Positions 27,807-36,133 of a stretch of 64,000 nt of DNA are shown here, piece after piece. Position 1 is the stretch's first letter. The number at the start of each line of letters is the position of its first letter. Under the pieces are notes generated by a model that was not told the origin of the DNA, searched no databases, and was given only the letters and a program-made list of their open reading frames with translations. The stretch is taken from the NCBI RefSeq assembly GCF_014695395.1, contig NZ_JACJOF010000013.1, forward strand, positions 185,884-249,883, given 5' to 3'. The position numbers and the translations under genes were made by a program. This DNA is from Nodosilinea sp. FACHB-131. Lineage in GTDB: Bacteria; Cyanobacteriota; Cyanobacteriia; Phormidesmidales; Phormidesmidaceae.

Positions 27807-28086
27807 CTGGCTCAATGGTGCTAGTCAACCCCAGATTGCACAATCCCTCGCTGTAAAACTCAGCATGTTCGAGGGCACAGGTGATTACCAGAGCTACCCC
27901 AGCGGTGTGGGCCTGCATCATGATGTCAACGGCCTGAGGCATCGTCAGACTCGGCACCACCTTTAGCAGTGATTCCACTACATGCTCCATTGAGTTGAAG
28001 GTGTCGTTGTGAAGCAACACTCGGTAGCGAGGCGCAGGCTTGCGCACTGTGGATGTCGTAGTCCGCTCGATGGTTTCAACTGACAC
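27799..28086 (-). CDS. clpS: ATP-dependent Clp protease adaptor ClpS, GTG start
   Basis: ClpS binds proteins with destabilising N-terminal residues and delivers them to ClpAP or, in cyanobacteria, ClpCP. The core YRVLLHNDTFNSMEHVVESL and the later AHTAGVALVITCALEHAEFY are typical; the Asn-Asp pair in HNDTFN and the pocket residues are present. I place the start at GTG 28086 because AAGGAGG lies 7 bp upstream; the open frame extends 28 codons further but would read through that box. The product has 95 residues. The gene overlaps the CPBP protease gene by 8 bp. Confidence 0.92.
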   Translation of the reverse strand: MSVETIERTTTSTVRKPAPRYRVLLHNDTFNSMEHVVESLLKVVPSLTMPQAVDIMMQAHTAGVALVITCALEHAEFYSEGLCNLGLTSTIEPDE

Positions 28087-28409
28087 AGTAATACCTCCTT
28101 GCGAAGCTCCAAGGCGAAGATTTTCAAGAACATCCTTGCCCAGGCCAACTTTCCCATCATAAAACTTCACGATGGTTTTAGCATGACACTAGAGGCAGGC
28201 TTGAAAAATCTCAACCCGCCCTACCCAGTTCACGGCTTCTATAACTTAGTACAGCAACTGTCCGACATTTAGGCCAGTGAAAGAGGATAAGACCATGGGT
28301 GCGCCAATCCAGCCTGCTCAAAAATTCCAGCGATCGCCCAATACGGTGGGTACCATAGAAAACAGTTGACAGACGCTACTGTCCCCTTCGTTTTCCTGTT
28401 GGATCGTCC
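28087..28409. other. Divergent intergenic region upstream of clpS and a small unknown gene
   Basis: About 320 bp between divergent genes. It holds the ribosome-binding site of clpS. A 24-codon plus-strand frame at 28295-28369 has an AGAGG box 8 bp before its ATG, but no family is recognised and it may be chance. No hairpin with a U-tract was seen. Confidence 0.4.
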
Positions 28410-28802
28410 ATGACTCTGGTTACAGGCCAAATTGTATTTTTAGAGTGCCGCCAAATCCGTCTTTATGCTGAAGTCATTCAGGTGTTAGCACTGCGCCCCA
28501 CGGGCTGGATAAGGCCTTTGGCGCTAGTTAGCGAAACTGAAGCGATCGCCTTAGGAGCAGATTTCGACGCCACGAGTCTGATGGCTACTAAACCAGCAGT
28601 ACCCGACATGCTCTGGCCCCTAGAGCAGCTGCAACCCGCCCTAGACACCGACGTCATCCCGCTGCTAGCTAGTCTCTCGGCCAAATCCACGGTCTCAGCA
28701 GCCGCACTACCCCTAGACTCTGACCGCAGGCATTTAACTGTCAACGAGTTTGTGCAGTGGCTGTGGGCCGATCGCCAAGCCTCAAACCCCAGTAACCTCT
28801 AG
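28410..28802 (+). CDS. Conserved-looking hypothetical protein
   Basis: I do not recognise a named family. The 130-residue product begins with strands (MTLVTGQIVFLECRQIRLYAEVIQVL), has WIRPLALVSE and WPLEQLQPALDTDVIPLLA in the middle and ends with a helix VNEFVQWLWADRQA. There is no signal peptide or membrane helix. Codon use matches neighbouring genes, and the frame contains a HIP1-type AGCGATCGCC, so I think it is a real gene, probably cyanobacterium-specific. It stands alone between clpS (divergent) and a hairpin at 28854. Confidence 0.6.
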   Translation: MTLVTGQIVFLECRQIRLYAEVIQVLALRPTGWIRPLALVSETEAIALGADFDATSLMATKPAVPDMLWPLEQLQPALDTDVIPLLASLSAKSTVSAAALPLDSDRRHLTVNEFVQWLWADRQASNPSNL

Positions 28803-28853
28803 GACTAGGCAACAATCCGGACAGCTTCTGTAAAGCTTTCATAAAGATACTAA

Positions 28854-28883
28854 GGCCACCTTAGGGAAAGTCCTGAGGTGGCC
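28854..28883. terminator. Hairpin between convergent genes, probable terminator
   Basis: GGCCACCTTAGG at 28854-28865 pairs with CCTGAGGTGGCC at 28872-28883 (one mismatch), loop of 6 bases. It lies between convergent genes. There is no good T-tract on either side, so termination strength is unclear. Confidence 0.5.
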
Positions 28884-28945
28884 TGAAAATGCTGGGAATC
28901 TGGGTGGTGGTCTAGGCCTCGGCCACAGTTAAACGCTCGCTCTCA

Positions 28946-29179
28946 TTAGCTAGACACTGAATGCTGCAGCGACTCACCGTATACTCCAAATCCCGGAACC
29001 AGCCGAATGCGGCCTTCGTCCATTTCGTACATGAGCAGCTCTAATGCTTCGGAGTCGCCAATGGGCAAATACCCTAGGCGGGACAGTTCAGCATTAATAC
29101 CCTGCTCAATATCAGGGGTCAGCAACCCACTGTGGAGTGCTTTTTCTACCAGTCGACGAATGGAAAATGTGGGGGCCAT
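28946..29179 (-). CDS. Small conserved cyanobacterial hypothetical protein
   Basis: This 77-residue protein starts MAPTFSIRRLVEKALHSGLL, a pattern I associate with a family of small cyanobacterial proteins of unknown function that begin with a short helix and contain a LTPDIEQGI-like segment. It is acidic in the middle (EALELLMYEMDEGRI) with no membrane helix or signal. The ATG at 29179 is preceded by a CRP-type palindrome about 106 bp upstream (29285-29300), which may control it. Function unknown. Confidence 0.65.
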   Translation of the reverse strand: MAPTFSIRRLVEKALHSGLLTPDIEQGINAELSRLGYLPIGDSEALELLMYEMDEGRIRLVPGFGVYGESLQHSVSS

Positions 29180-29496
29180 GAACCATTACCTGAGCGTGAT
29201 TTCGTTACTGTCCATTGTCAAGCTTGGCCACGCTGTCGCCAGTGATGACACCCCAAATAAGTTGTGCACTCTACCACGGTAATTCGTGATCCAAATCACA
29301 AAATGATTCAACCGTTGGGGATATGTTCAGTAGATTCACGGAAGCACAGAATCAATCAGGTCTGAATCTATATCAAGATATGACCAACTATGCCCCTAGA
29401 CATACCCAGGCCGGTCTGATTCCGATTATCGTCTTCGTATGGCAGGCTGGCTCTAAATAGTTTTTAACATTATCCATAATCTTGGAGTGTACGAAT
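29180..29496. other. Divergent intergenic region with a CRP-type palindrome
   Basis: These 317 bp separate the 77-residue protein gene and the STAS gene, which are transcribed away from each other. The main recognisable element is the palindrome at 29285-29300. The rest is AT-richer than average and shows no frame I would call. Confidence 0.55.
29285..29300. promoter_or_regulatory. CRP/SyCRP1-type operator candidate
   Basis: CGTGATCCAAATCACA matches the TGTGA-N6-TCACA consensus of cAMP receptor proteins at all positions but the first. It lies in a divergent promoter region, 106 bp from one start codon and 197 bp from the other, so it could act on either gene. Confidence 0.45.
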
Positions 29497-29814
29497 ATGC
29501 AGACTATGACTAAAGAAATGGCTATTTTTCAAGCCCAGGGCTCCCTCAATGCGTCCAACGCCCACGACTTCCATTCGTCTTTAATGCAAAAGATTCAGTC
29601 TGACCGGACCGATGGCCTGTTCGTAGACATGAGCCAAGTCGAGTCGCTCGATAGCGCTGGGCTGATTTCTCTGGTGTCGGCTCTGAAGCACGCTCGTCAG
29701 CTCCAAAAGCGCCTCTGCCTCTGCTCTGTGCCGCCCGCTATTCGCATTGTGTTTGAACTTACTCAGCTCGATCGCGCCTTTGAGATGGTGGATGAGTTGC
29801 CCGTAGCCGCTTAA
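29497..29814 (+). CDS. STAS-domain protein (anti-sigma factor antagonist type)
   Basis: A single STAS domain fills this 105-residue protein: strand MAIFQAQGSLNASNAHDF, core DGLFVDMSQVESLDSAGLISL, and a C-terminal helix with IVFELTQLDRAF. STAS proteins bind anti-sigma kinases; a Ser in the SLDSAGL loop is the usual phosphorylation site and is present. I chose ATG 29497 because GGAG at 29484-29487 precedes it by 9 bp; an in-frame TTG at 29482 overlaps that box. No kinase or phosphatase is adjacent. A CRP-type palindrome lies upstream. Confidence 0.85.
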   Translation: MQTMTKEMAIFQAQGSLNASNAHDFHSSLMQKIQSDRTDGLFVDMSQVESLDSAGLISLVSALKHARQLQKRLCLCSVPPAIRIVFELTQLDRAFEMVDELPVAA

Positions 29815-29892
29815 TTTCAGTCTTAGCAAAGCTCACTCCCGCCTCGCTATAGTATGGTGGTCATGCTTGCGAGCGTTTGGGGCAGCTAGATC

Positions 29893-32532
29893 GTGTCTGT
29901 ATCAATTAACACATTGGTGAATGCCGAGGTTTCTCGGCCGGGTCGCTATCTAGGTAATGAGCTTGGTGCCGTTCACAAGCCCTGGGATGGGGCTAGCGTG
30001 CGCTGGGTGCTAACTTATCCTGAGGTCTACGAGGTTGGGGCCTCTAACCTGGGTCACATCATTCTCTACAGCATTTTAAATGCTCAACCTCGACAGCTGT
30101 GCGATCGCGCTTACCTACCCGCATCTGACCTCGCCGCCAAGCTCAAAGCGACTCAGACGCCGCTGTTTGCGGTGGAGTCGCAGCGATCGCTGACCGACTT
30201 TGACATCCTGGGTTTTAGCCTCAGCTATGAGCTAGGGGCCACAAATATTCTCGAAATGCTATCGCTGTCAGGCATTCCGCTCACCTGGCAGGAGCGCGAC
30301 CAGGCCGGAGCCTTTGCCCCTGAGGCAGGGTCCTGGCCATTAATTTTTGCCGGTGGCCAAACGGCCACCTCTAACCCTGAACCCTACGCCGACTTCTTTG
30401 ACTTTGTGGCTCTGGGTGACGGTGAAGAGCTACTGCCCGAGATTGCCCTGGTGATGGAAGAGGGCAAGGCGGCTGGCCTGAGCCGAGAGGCCCTACTGCT
30501 CGATCTAGCCCAGGTGCCAGGGGTCTACGTGCCTCGGTTCTACGATATGGCTGACGATGGCTCGGTGCATCCCAATCGGCCCGATGTACCCGCACGGGTG
30601 CTGCGCCGGGTAGCTACCCCCATTCCGGCCTATGCCATGGGCTTGGTGCCCTACGTCGAAACGGTCCACGATCGCCTAACCGTGGAAATTCGGCGGGGTT
30701 GCACTCGGGGCTGCCGCTTTTGCCAACCCGGCATGCTGACGCGCCCAGCCCGGGATGTGGAGCCAGAGGCCGTCATCGACGCCATTGAAACCGGCATGCG
30801 CAAGACCGGCTATGACGAGTTTTCGCTGCTGTCGCTGAGCTGCTCTGACTACCTGGCTCTGCCAGCGGTGGGGGTAGAGGTTAAAAATCGCCTCAAGGAC
30901 GAAAATATTTCGCTGTCGCTGCCCAGCCAGCGGGTTGACCGCTTCGATGAAAACATTGCCAATATCATTGGTGGCACCCGCCTCACTGGGCTCACCTTTG
31001 CTCCCGAGGCGGGCACCCAGCGCATGCGCGACATCATTAATAAAGGGTTGACCAATGAAGAGCTGCTGCGCGGCATCAAAACGGCCCACGAGCAGGGCTG
31101 GGGCCGGGTCAAACTGTACTTTATGATCGGCCTGCCCGGCGAAACCGATGCCGACGTCCTAGGCATTGCCGAAACCGTGCGCTGGCTGCGCCAAGCCTGT
31201 ACCCAGTCAGGACGACGCCCCCTGGCTTTTAACATCACCATTTCTAACTTCACCCCGAAACCCCACACCCCGTTTCAGTGGCACTCGGTCTCGACAGAGG
31301 AATTTTCGCGCAAGCAGCGGCTGCTGCGGGAAGAATTTCGAGCCCTGCGCTGGGCCAAGGTCAACTTTACCGACGTGCGCATCTCGGCGATGGAAGACTT
31401 TGTCGGCCGAGGCGATCGCCGCCTAGCCGCCGTAGTGCGCCGCGCCTGGGAGCTGGGGGCTGGCATGGACAGCTGGTGGGAAAGCTTAGAAACCGCCTTT
31501 AAAGCTTGGACCCAAGCCATTGACGAAGCTGGGTTAACCCTAAAGTATCGCCAGGTAGACCAAGGCGAATGGAATGTGATGGACACGGCCAAGGGTGCTA
31601 GCAACCTGGATACCCCCCTGCCCTGGGATCACCTCGACACCGGCATCGACAAAGCCTGGCTTAAAGAGGACCTACACCGCGCCCTAGAAGAGGCCACAGT
31701 TCCTGACTGTTCCTTTGAAGGGTGTAGCCACTGCGGCGTGTGCGGTCCCGACTTTGGCCACAATGTGGTGGTGCCGCCACCCCCCATTCCTGCCTTCCTC
31801 GGCCACAGCCAGCCCAGCGCTGAGCGGGTGCAGCGCCTGCGAGTGACCCTGGGCAAGCTGGGGTCGATGGCCCTACTTGGCCACCTAGACATGGTGCGCC
31901 TGTTTGATCGCGCCCTGCGGCGAGCCGGGCTGCCCATTGCCTTTACCGGCGGTTTCCATCCGGGGCCGCGTTTGTCGCCCGCCAACGCGCTCCCGCTCGG
32001 GGCCACCAGCAGCGGCGAAGTAGTGGATTTTGAGCTGACTCAGGCGATCGCCCCTGCCGATTTTCTTCAGCGGCTAGGGGCTGAGCTGCCGCCGGAGATC
32101 CCGCTCTACGCCATTGCCGAGGTGCCCCTAGATGGGCCTTCTGCCACCAAAATCCTCGATCAGGCTGAATATTACCTACAGGTAAGTCTGGAAGACGCCA
32201 GTCTAGCGGCTCCAGCTTGGATCGCCTGGACCGAGGCTGTTTTGGCGCTCGATGAGGTGCTGTGGGAGAAGAAAACCAAGTCTGGGAAGATGCAACTCAT
32301 TAACCTGCGAGAGCGCCTGCACGAGCTAGCGGTGGTTAGCCCAGACCATCCTCTACCCGTAGGTCTGGAGTATCCTAGAGATAGCCATGGAGTCTGGCTT
32401 AGAGCCGTGGGCCACTGTCGCAACGATGGGAACCTGCTGCGCCCAGAGCACGTCGTCTCCATGGTAGAAAAGGTGGCTAACCAGCCGCTAGCGTTACAGC
32501 ACGTGCATCGCAGCCGACTCATTTTCCTTTAG
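29893..32532 (+). CDS. B12-binding radical SAM protein fused to a DUF2344 domain (TIGR03960-TIGR03936)
   Basis: The 879-residue protein starts at GTG 29893. An N-terminal B12-binding-like region (about residues 1-200) precedes a radical SAM domain whose CxxxCxxC cluster motif is in RRGCTRGCRFCQPG near residue 268. The SAM half ends in a Cys-rich block FEGCSHCGVCGPDFGHNVV near 617. The last 240 residues match the radical-SAM-linked DUF2344 type (LGSMALLGHLDMVRLFDRAL, GFHPGPRLSPANALPLG). In other bacteria the two halves are separate neighbouring genes next to rng/rne; here they are fused and no RNase E/G gene is adjacent. The reaction is unknown. Confidence 0.85.
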   Translation: MSVSINTLVNAEVSRPGRYLGNELGAVHKPWDGASVRWVLTYPEVYEVGASNLGHIILYSILNAQPRQLCDRAYLPASDLAAKLKATQTPLFAVESQRSLTDFDILGFSLSYELGATNILEMLSLSGIPLTWQERDQAGAFAPEAGSWPLIFAGGQTATSNPEPYADFFDFVALGDGEELLPEIALVMEEGKAAGLSREALLLDLAQVPGVYVPRFYDMADDGSVHPNRPDVPARVLRRVATPIPAYAMGLVPYVETVHDRLTVEIRRGCTRGCRFCQPGMLTRPARDVEPEAVIDAIETGMRKTGYDEFSLLSLSCSDYLALPAVGVEVKNRLKDENISLSLPSQRVDRFDENIANIIGGTRLTGLTFAPEAGTQRMRDIINKGLTNEELLRGIKTAHEQGWGRVKLYFMIGLPGETDADVLGIAETVRWLRQACTQSGRRPLAFNITISNFTPKPHTPFQWHSVSTEEFSRKQRLLREEFRALRWAKVNFTDVRISAMEDFVGRGDRRLAAVVRRAWELGAGMDSWWESLETAFKAWTQAIDEAGLTLKYRQVDQGEWNVMDTAKGASNLDTPLPWDHLDTGIDKAWLKEDLHRALEEATVPDCSFEGCSHCGVCGPDFGHNVVVPPPPIPAFLGHSQPSAERVQRLRVTLGKLGSMALLGHLDMVRLFDRALRRAGLPIAFTGGFHPGPRLSPANALPLGATSSGEVVDFELTQAIAPADFLQRLGAELPPEIPLYAIAEVPLDGPSATKILDQAEYYLQVSLEDASLAAPAWIAWTEAVLALDEVLWEKKTKSGKMQLINLRERLHELAVVSPDHPLPVGLEYPRDSHGVWLRAVGHCRNDGNLLRPEHVVSMVEKVANQPLALQHVHRSRLIFL

Positions 32533-32555
32533 AAAAACCCCAAGGGGGCACAACC

Positions 32556-33401
32556 ATGGACGGAGCACCAGGCCATTCACCACGGGTATCAGTGAAGGGG
32601 CAAATCTGGGACTCTAGGGCCCAGGCTAAACCGAGGGTGTCTCGGCGGCTCTGGTTGGCGATCGCCGGGGCAGGTCTGCTGATGGTAGGGGGTGCTAACC
32701 CGTCCCAAGCACAGTCGTCGGAGGCCTGTACCGTTCCAGAAAGCGGGGAAGTAGCCATCATTGATGCGGCCTGCTGCCCAGACGAGCTACTTACTAGCTA
32801 CTGGCCAGGGCGATCGACCGAACTCAACCAAACGTTCTGTCAGCTATTAATGTTTCCCACCGCGTCGTTAGGCAACGGTGACGACTTTACCGATCGCATT
32901 GTCGATGGTTCGCTGTCTAGCGATAGTCGCCGCGCTTCCCCGACCAGCATGACCCTGCCCAGCCTATGGTGGAATCGCGACTCGCTGACATCGCACCTGG
33001 GCGGACGACGTCTGGTGGAATCTTGGATTTCTTACCAGATTGAAGACTCGGGCACAACGGTGGTCGACGTGATGGTCAACCCCCAAATGTGGTCGGTGCT
33101 GACCTACAACGAGCGCTACGCCGTGCTTAACCAGTTCGGCACAGCAGCCCGGGACTTTGGGCACAACCTCCGCTTCTTCCAGGGCAATTCTCGCACCTCC
33201 CGCATGGCAGGGCTTTACGCCTGTGATTTTGTCGACCAGCCAGGGCTGCCTTTGGACTCTGAGAACAACGTTTATGCCTGCTCGGCTAACTTAGACTCGG
33301 CGTTGATTGTGCAGCTTCAGCGCAACCTAGTGGCAGAGGGAGAGCGCCGCTACCAACCCGCCCCCACGGCCCAGGCCATAGAGCCTAGCGAAAGCCCATA
33401 G
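32556..33401 (+). CDS. Exported hypothetical protein
   Basis: The 281-residue product has an N-terminal basic stretch (residues 20-30) and a hydrophobic helix LWLAIAGAGLLMVGGANPSQAQ ending in a plausible AQA signal-peptidase site near residue 53. The mature part contains paired cysteines (ACTVPES, DAACCPDELL, NQTFCQLLM, LYACDFVDQ, VYACSAN) and the segment SYQIEDSGTTVVDVMVNP. It is probably periplasmic with disulfides. I recognise no family beyond a cyanobacterial unknown. It starts 23 bp after the radical SAM gene and is likely co-transcribed with it. Confidence 0.65.
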   Translation: MDGAPGHSPRVSVKGQIWDSRAQAKPRVSRRLWLAIAGAGLLMVGGANPSQAQSSEACTVPESGEVAIIDAACCPDELLTSYWPGRSTELNQTFCQLLMFPTASLGNGDDFTDRIVDGSLSSDSRRASPTSMTLPSLWWNRDSLTSHLGGRRLVESWISYQIEDSGTTVVDVMVNPQMWSVLTYNERYAVLNQFGTAARDFGHNLRFFQGNSRTSRMAGLYACDFVDQPGLPLDSENNVYACSANLDSALIVQLQRNLVAEGERRYQPAPTAQAIEPSESP

Positions 33402-33521
33402 ACTAATAGACTGCCAAACCAAGGATACAGGTTAGGAGAGTTCAGGCTTCAAGATTCACAACCAACCTTGAACCTTACACCGTAGACCCTGAACCCCAGA
33501 TGTTCGAGCCTGTCCCATGAG

Positions 33522-34631
33522 CTAGGCGCGCAAGCTTTGCCACAGCCGACCATAGCGCTCTTCAGCTTCGGCCTTGAGGGGAAGGAGAAACTCGCTCTGG
33601 TCAGCGATCGCCGGAGTCAGCACGATCTCCGGCGGCGTTTGCAGGGGCTCGGGTCGTTGCTGCGGGTCAGTCCCCCATAGTAAGGGCGAAGTAGTGTGGC
33701 CAAAGATGGCGAGTTGGGTGGCAAAGTCATCCCCCAGGCAAAAATTGAGCCAGTCGACCGCGACCGGAGCAGGGGCGGGCACCGGCTGGGGCCGGACCCA
33801 GAGTTGGGCACTCAGCAGTGTTCCTTCGGGGGGCACCGCGACAGCTAAATGGCGGTACTGGCGCAGCAGCGGCAGTACGTCGTCTGACCAGCCCACTACA
33901 GCGGTCGCGTCGCCAACGATCAAACTCTCAAGATAGTAATTCGAGTCGTAGGTTCGCACCTGCTGGTGCAGCTTGGCTAAGAAGGTATCTAAGCCTGAAA
34001 CAGCAGCTGGGTCTGGGCTGTTAGCGGAGGCCCCCAAGGCTTTTTGAGCCAGCCCCAGCACCAGACGGGGATGGTCGGGCAGCACCAGACGGCGCGCCAG
34101 TTCAGGCCGGAGCAAGTCGGCCCAGGTTTTGAGCTGAGCGGCCTTGCGGGGTAAACGAGCGGGGTCGTAGAGCAGCACCAGGTGGCTCCAGCGGTAGGGC
34201 ACGGCCCAGATGCTGCCCTCGGGGCTGGGGATGCCGCTGCGATCGCGGCGCACCAGCTGTGGCCAAACCTGATTCAGGTCTTCCCAGCGGGGAATTGCCC
34301 CTACCTCAATCGGCTGCACTAGCTCCTGACGAATGGCGGGAGCCAGCCAATAATCGGCCAAACTCACCCAGTCGGCCATCGGTGCCGCTCCTTCTTTCTC
34401 ACCGTGCCAGTCTTGCAGCAGGCTGTACAGCCCCAGCAGCGACTCTTGCGGCGTCACCGCCACGCTGCTGCCCCGCTCCGGCAGCTGCTGAAACGCTTTG
34501 AGCAACTGAGCGGGCACCGAGTTGACCACCATGGCCAGCCGCAGGTTAGCAGCACTGGACCGCTGGCAACCGGCCAAGAGCGTAGCCAGGGTCAACCCGC
34601 TGGCCCCCGCTAAAAAGCTGCGACGATTCAT
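33522..34631 (-). CDS. PotD-like extracellular solute-binding lipoprotein
   Basis: The 369-residue protein begins MNRRSFLAGASGLTLATLLAGC, a twin-arginine-like signal with a lipobox, followed by a periplasmic binding fold similar to spermidine/putrescine receptors (LYDPARLPRKAAQLKTWADLLRPE, VVGWSDDVLPLL, AVDWLNFCLGDDFATQLA). It probably delivers a small organic cation or similar ligand to an ABC transporter; no permease or ATPase gene is adjacent. I chose ATG 34631; ATG 34637 two codons earlier is equally possible. The open frame continues to 34802, but that would put 57 polar residues before the signal. Confidence 0.8.
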   Translation of the reverse strand: MNRRSFLAGASGLTLATLLAGCQRSSAANLRLAMVVNSVPAQLLKAFQQLPERGSSVAVTPQESLLGLYSLLQDWHGEKEGAAPMADWVSLADYWLAPAIRQELVQPIEVGAIPRWEDLNQVWPQLVRRDRSGIPSPEGSIWAVPYRWSHLVLLYDPARLPRKAAQLKTWADLLRPELARRLVLPDHPRLVLGLAQKALGASANSPDPAAVSGLDTFLAKLHQQVRTYDSNYYLESLIVGDATAVVGWSDDVLPLLRQYRHLAVAVPPEGTLLSAQLWVRPQPVPAPAPVAVDWLNFCLGDDFATQLAIFGHTTSPLLWGTDPQQRPEPLQTPPEIVLTPAIADQSEFLLPLKAEAEERYGRLWQSLRA

Positions 34632-34703
34632 GAGCATTTGGCCCCCGCGCCCCCTTGCCAGGGGAGAATACTGATCTAAACCATAGCGCTTTAGTCTACG
34701 CCC

Positions 34704-34820
34704 ATGAAAGCCGTCCGCGATATTGTCAATGTCTCGATTACCGTTATTTTGGTGTCGTTTATTGGTCTCAGCCTGGCCCGGCTGGTGTACTTTTTTCTCC
34801 ACAGTCAGCAGATTATTTAG
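34704..34820 (+). CDS. Small single-span membrane protein (38 aa)
   Basis: An ATG at 34704 opens a 38-residue frame starting MKAVRDIVNVSITVILV and ending FLHSQQII. One hydrophobic helix spans about residues 11-32, with basic residues on the N-terminal side. It ends 9 bp before the dehydratase gene and reads in the same direction, so it could be its leader gene. The size and topology resemble the small subunits of photosynthetic complexes, but I cannot match it to any of them. No strong ribosome-binding site is visible. Confidence 0.45.
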   Translation: MKAVRDIVNVSITVILVSFIGLSLARLVYFFLHSQQII

Positions 34821-34829
34821 AGCAATGCT

Positions 34830-35801
34830 GTGCCTAATCTGGATGAGCCCCCTGCGCTCAATGAGCCTTCCCTAGATGAAGTTAAGGCAGCCCGCGATCG
34901 CATTGCCCCCTACATTCGGCACACGCCTTTGGTGCCTGCGATCGCAATCAAGCAGCCTATCCCCAGCTGCCCCGACCTGTGGCTTAAGCTCGACTGTTTG
35001 CAGGTGACCGGGTCTTTCAAGGCCAGAGGGGCGGTGAACACCCTGAAAAGTCTTTCGGCCGCTGACCTCCAGCGGGGCATCATCACCGCCTCGGGGGGCA
35101 ATCACGGGCTCGCGGTGGCCTATGCAGGCTGGCTGGCTCAGGTGCCTGCCACCATTTATCTGGGCAGCAACGTGCCCCCCGCCAAGGCCGAGAAGCTGCG
35201 GCAGTGGGGAGCGCAGGTGGTGTTTGCAGGCAGCGACTGGGACGAAGCCAATCAAGCGGCCATGACCGTGGCCGCCACCCAAGGAATTTCCTACATTCAC
35301 CCCTTTGATGATCCGCAAGTGATTGCCGGGCAGGGCACTCTGGCCCTAGAGATTTTGGCCGACCTGCCCCAGGTCGACACACTGCTGGTGGCCATCGGCG
35401 GCGGTGGTTTGATCAGCGGCGTCAGCCTGGCGGCTAAGGCGCTCAAGCCCAGCATTCGCATTGTGGGCATTGAGCCGGTAGGCGCACCCACTCTAAAAGC
35501 CAGCGTCGAAGCGGGCAAAATTCTTGAGCTAGAGGCCACCCCCACCCTGGCCAACACCCTGGCGCCCCGTAAGACGGAACCCCTAACCTTTGAGATCGTT
35601 CGCCGTTACGTGGATAAGTTTGTGCTGGTCAGCGATGAAGCGATGGTTGAGGCCTGCCGCTGGCTGTGGTTTGAGCTGGGGGTAGCGGCAGAGCTAAGCG
35701 GCGGAGCAGCGATCGCCGCCCTGATGACCAACCAATACCAACCGCAGCCCGGTGAAGTGGTCTGCGCTTTGATCTGCGGTGCGGGGACAGCAGGACTATA
35801 G
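34830..35801 (+). CDS. PLP-dependent threonine/serine dehydratase family protein
   Basis: The 323-residue fold-type II enzyme carries the PLP-lysine motif GSFKARGAVN, with the Lys near residue 64, the SGGNHGLAVAYA loop and the phosphate-binding GGGGLISGVSLAAK. It matches the group of threonine ammonia-lyases and serine racemases and lacks the C-terminal ACT-type regulatory domain of biosynthetic IlvA, so it is more like a catabolic or racemase type. The start is GTG 34830. Substrate (Thr, Ser or hydroxyaspartate) cannot be decided from sequence. Confidence 0.85.
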   Translation: MPNLDEPPALNEPSLDEVKAARDRIAPYIRHTPLVPAIAIKQPIPSCPDLWLKLDCLQVTGSFKARGAVNTLKSLSAADLQRGIITASGGNHGLAVAYAGWLAQVPATIYLGSNVPPAKAEKLRQWGAQVVFAGSDWDEANQAAMTVAATQGISYIHPFDDPQVIAGQGTLALEILADLPQVDTLLVAIGGGGLISGVSLAAKALKPSIRIVGIEPVGAPTLKASVEAGKILELEATPTLANTLAPRKTEPLTFEIVRRYVDKFVLVSDEAMVEACRWLWFELGVAAELSGGAAIAALMTNQYQPQPGEVVCALICGAGTAGL

Positions 35802-35802
35802 A

Positions 35803-36069
35803 CTAAGCCACCACAGGACCCAGAGTGGACGAGATCCGCATCGCCAGCTCGGTCAGGTTGTCGCTATCGGTGCAGAATTGCTCGGCGGCAGGGCGAGGCA
35901 CCCCGGCCCCGACCAAATATTCCACCAGCAGGTTAAACAGCATATCTTCGGCCAGCTCTCGCTGGTCGGCCCAGCCCCGCTGCTGGTAGTGCAGATACTC
36001 TTGGCAGCGCAGAGCTAGGTCGTGATAGGTGGCATTGCTGGTTAAAAACTGAAGGCTGCTAATAATCAT
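35803..36069 (-). CDS. Small cyanobacterial hypothetical protein
   Basis: This 88-residue, probably all-helical protein starts MIISSLQFLTSNATYHDLAL from ATG 36069, with GAGG 5 bp upstream; the frame extends nine codons to a GTG. Segments EYLHYQQRGWADQRELAEDM and FNLLVEYLVGAGVPRPAAEQF are helix-like. No named family is recognised. It ends 1 bp from the end of the convergent dehydratase gene. Confidence 0.55.
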   Translation of the reverse strand: MIISSLQFLTSNATYHDLALRCQEYLHYQQRGWADQRELAEDMLFNLLVEYLVGAGVPRPAAEQFCTDSDNLTELAMRISSTLGPVVA

Positions 36070-36133
36070 GGCGACCTCAGAACGCAGGTTAGCCACAGTC
36101 TAACGAAACCGCCCTAACGAAGCGGCCATCAGG

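Noticed and set aside
34872..35318. 148-codon minus-strand frame opposite the PLP enzyme
   Set aside because: The plus strand encodes clear PLP motifs; the opposite frame is a mirror artefact.
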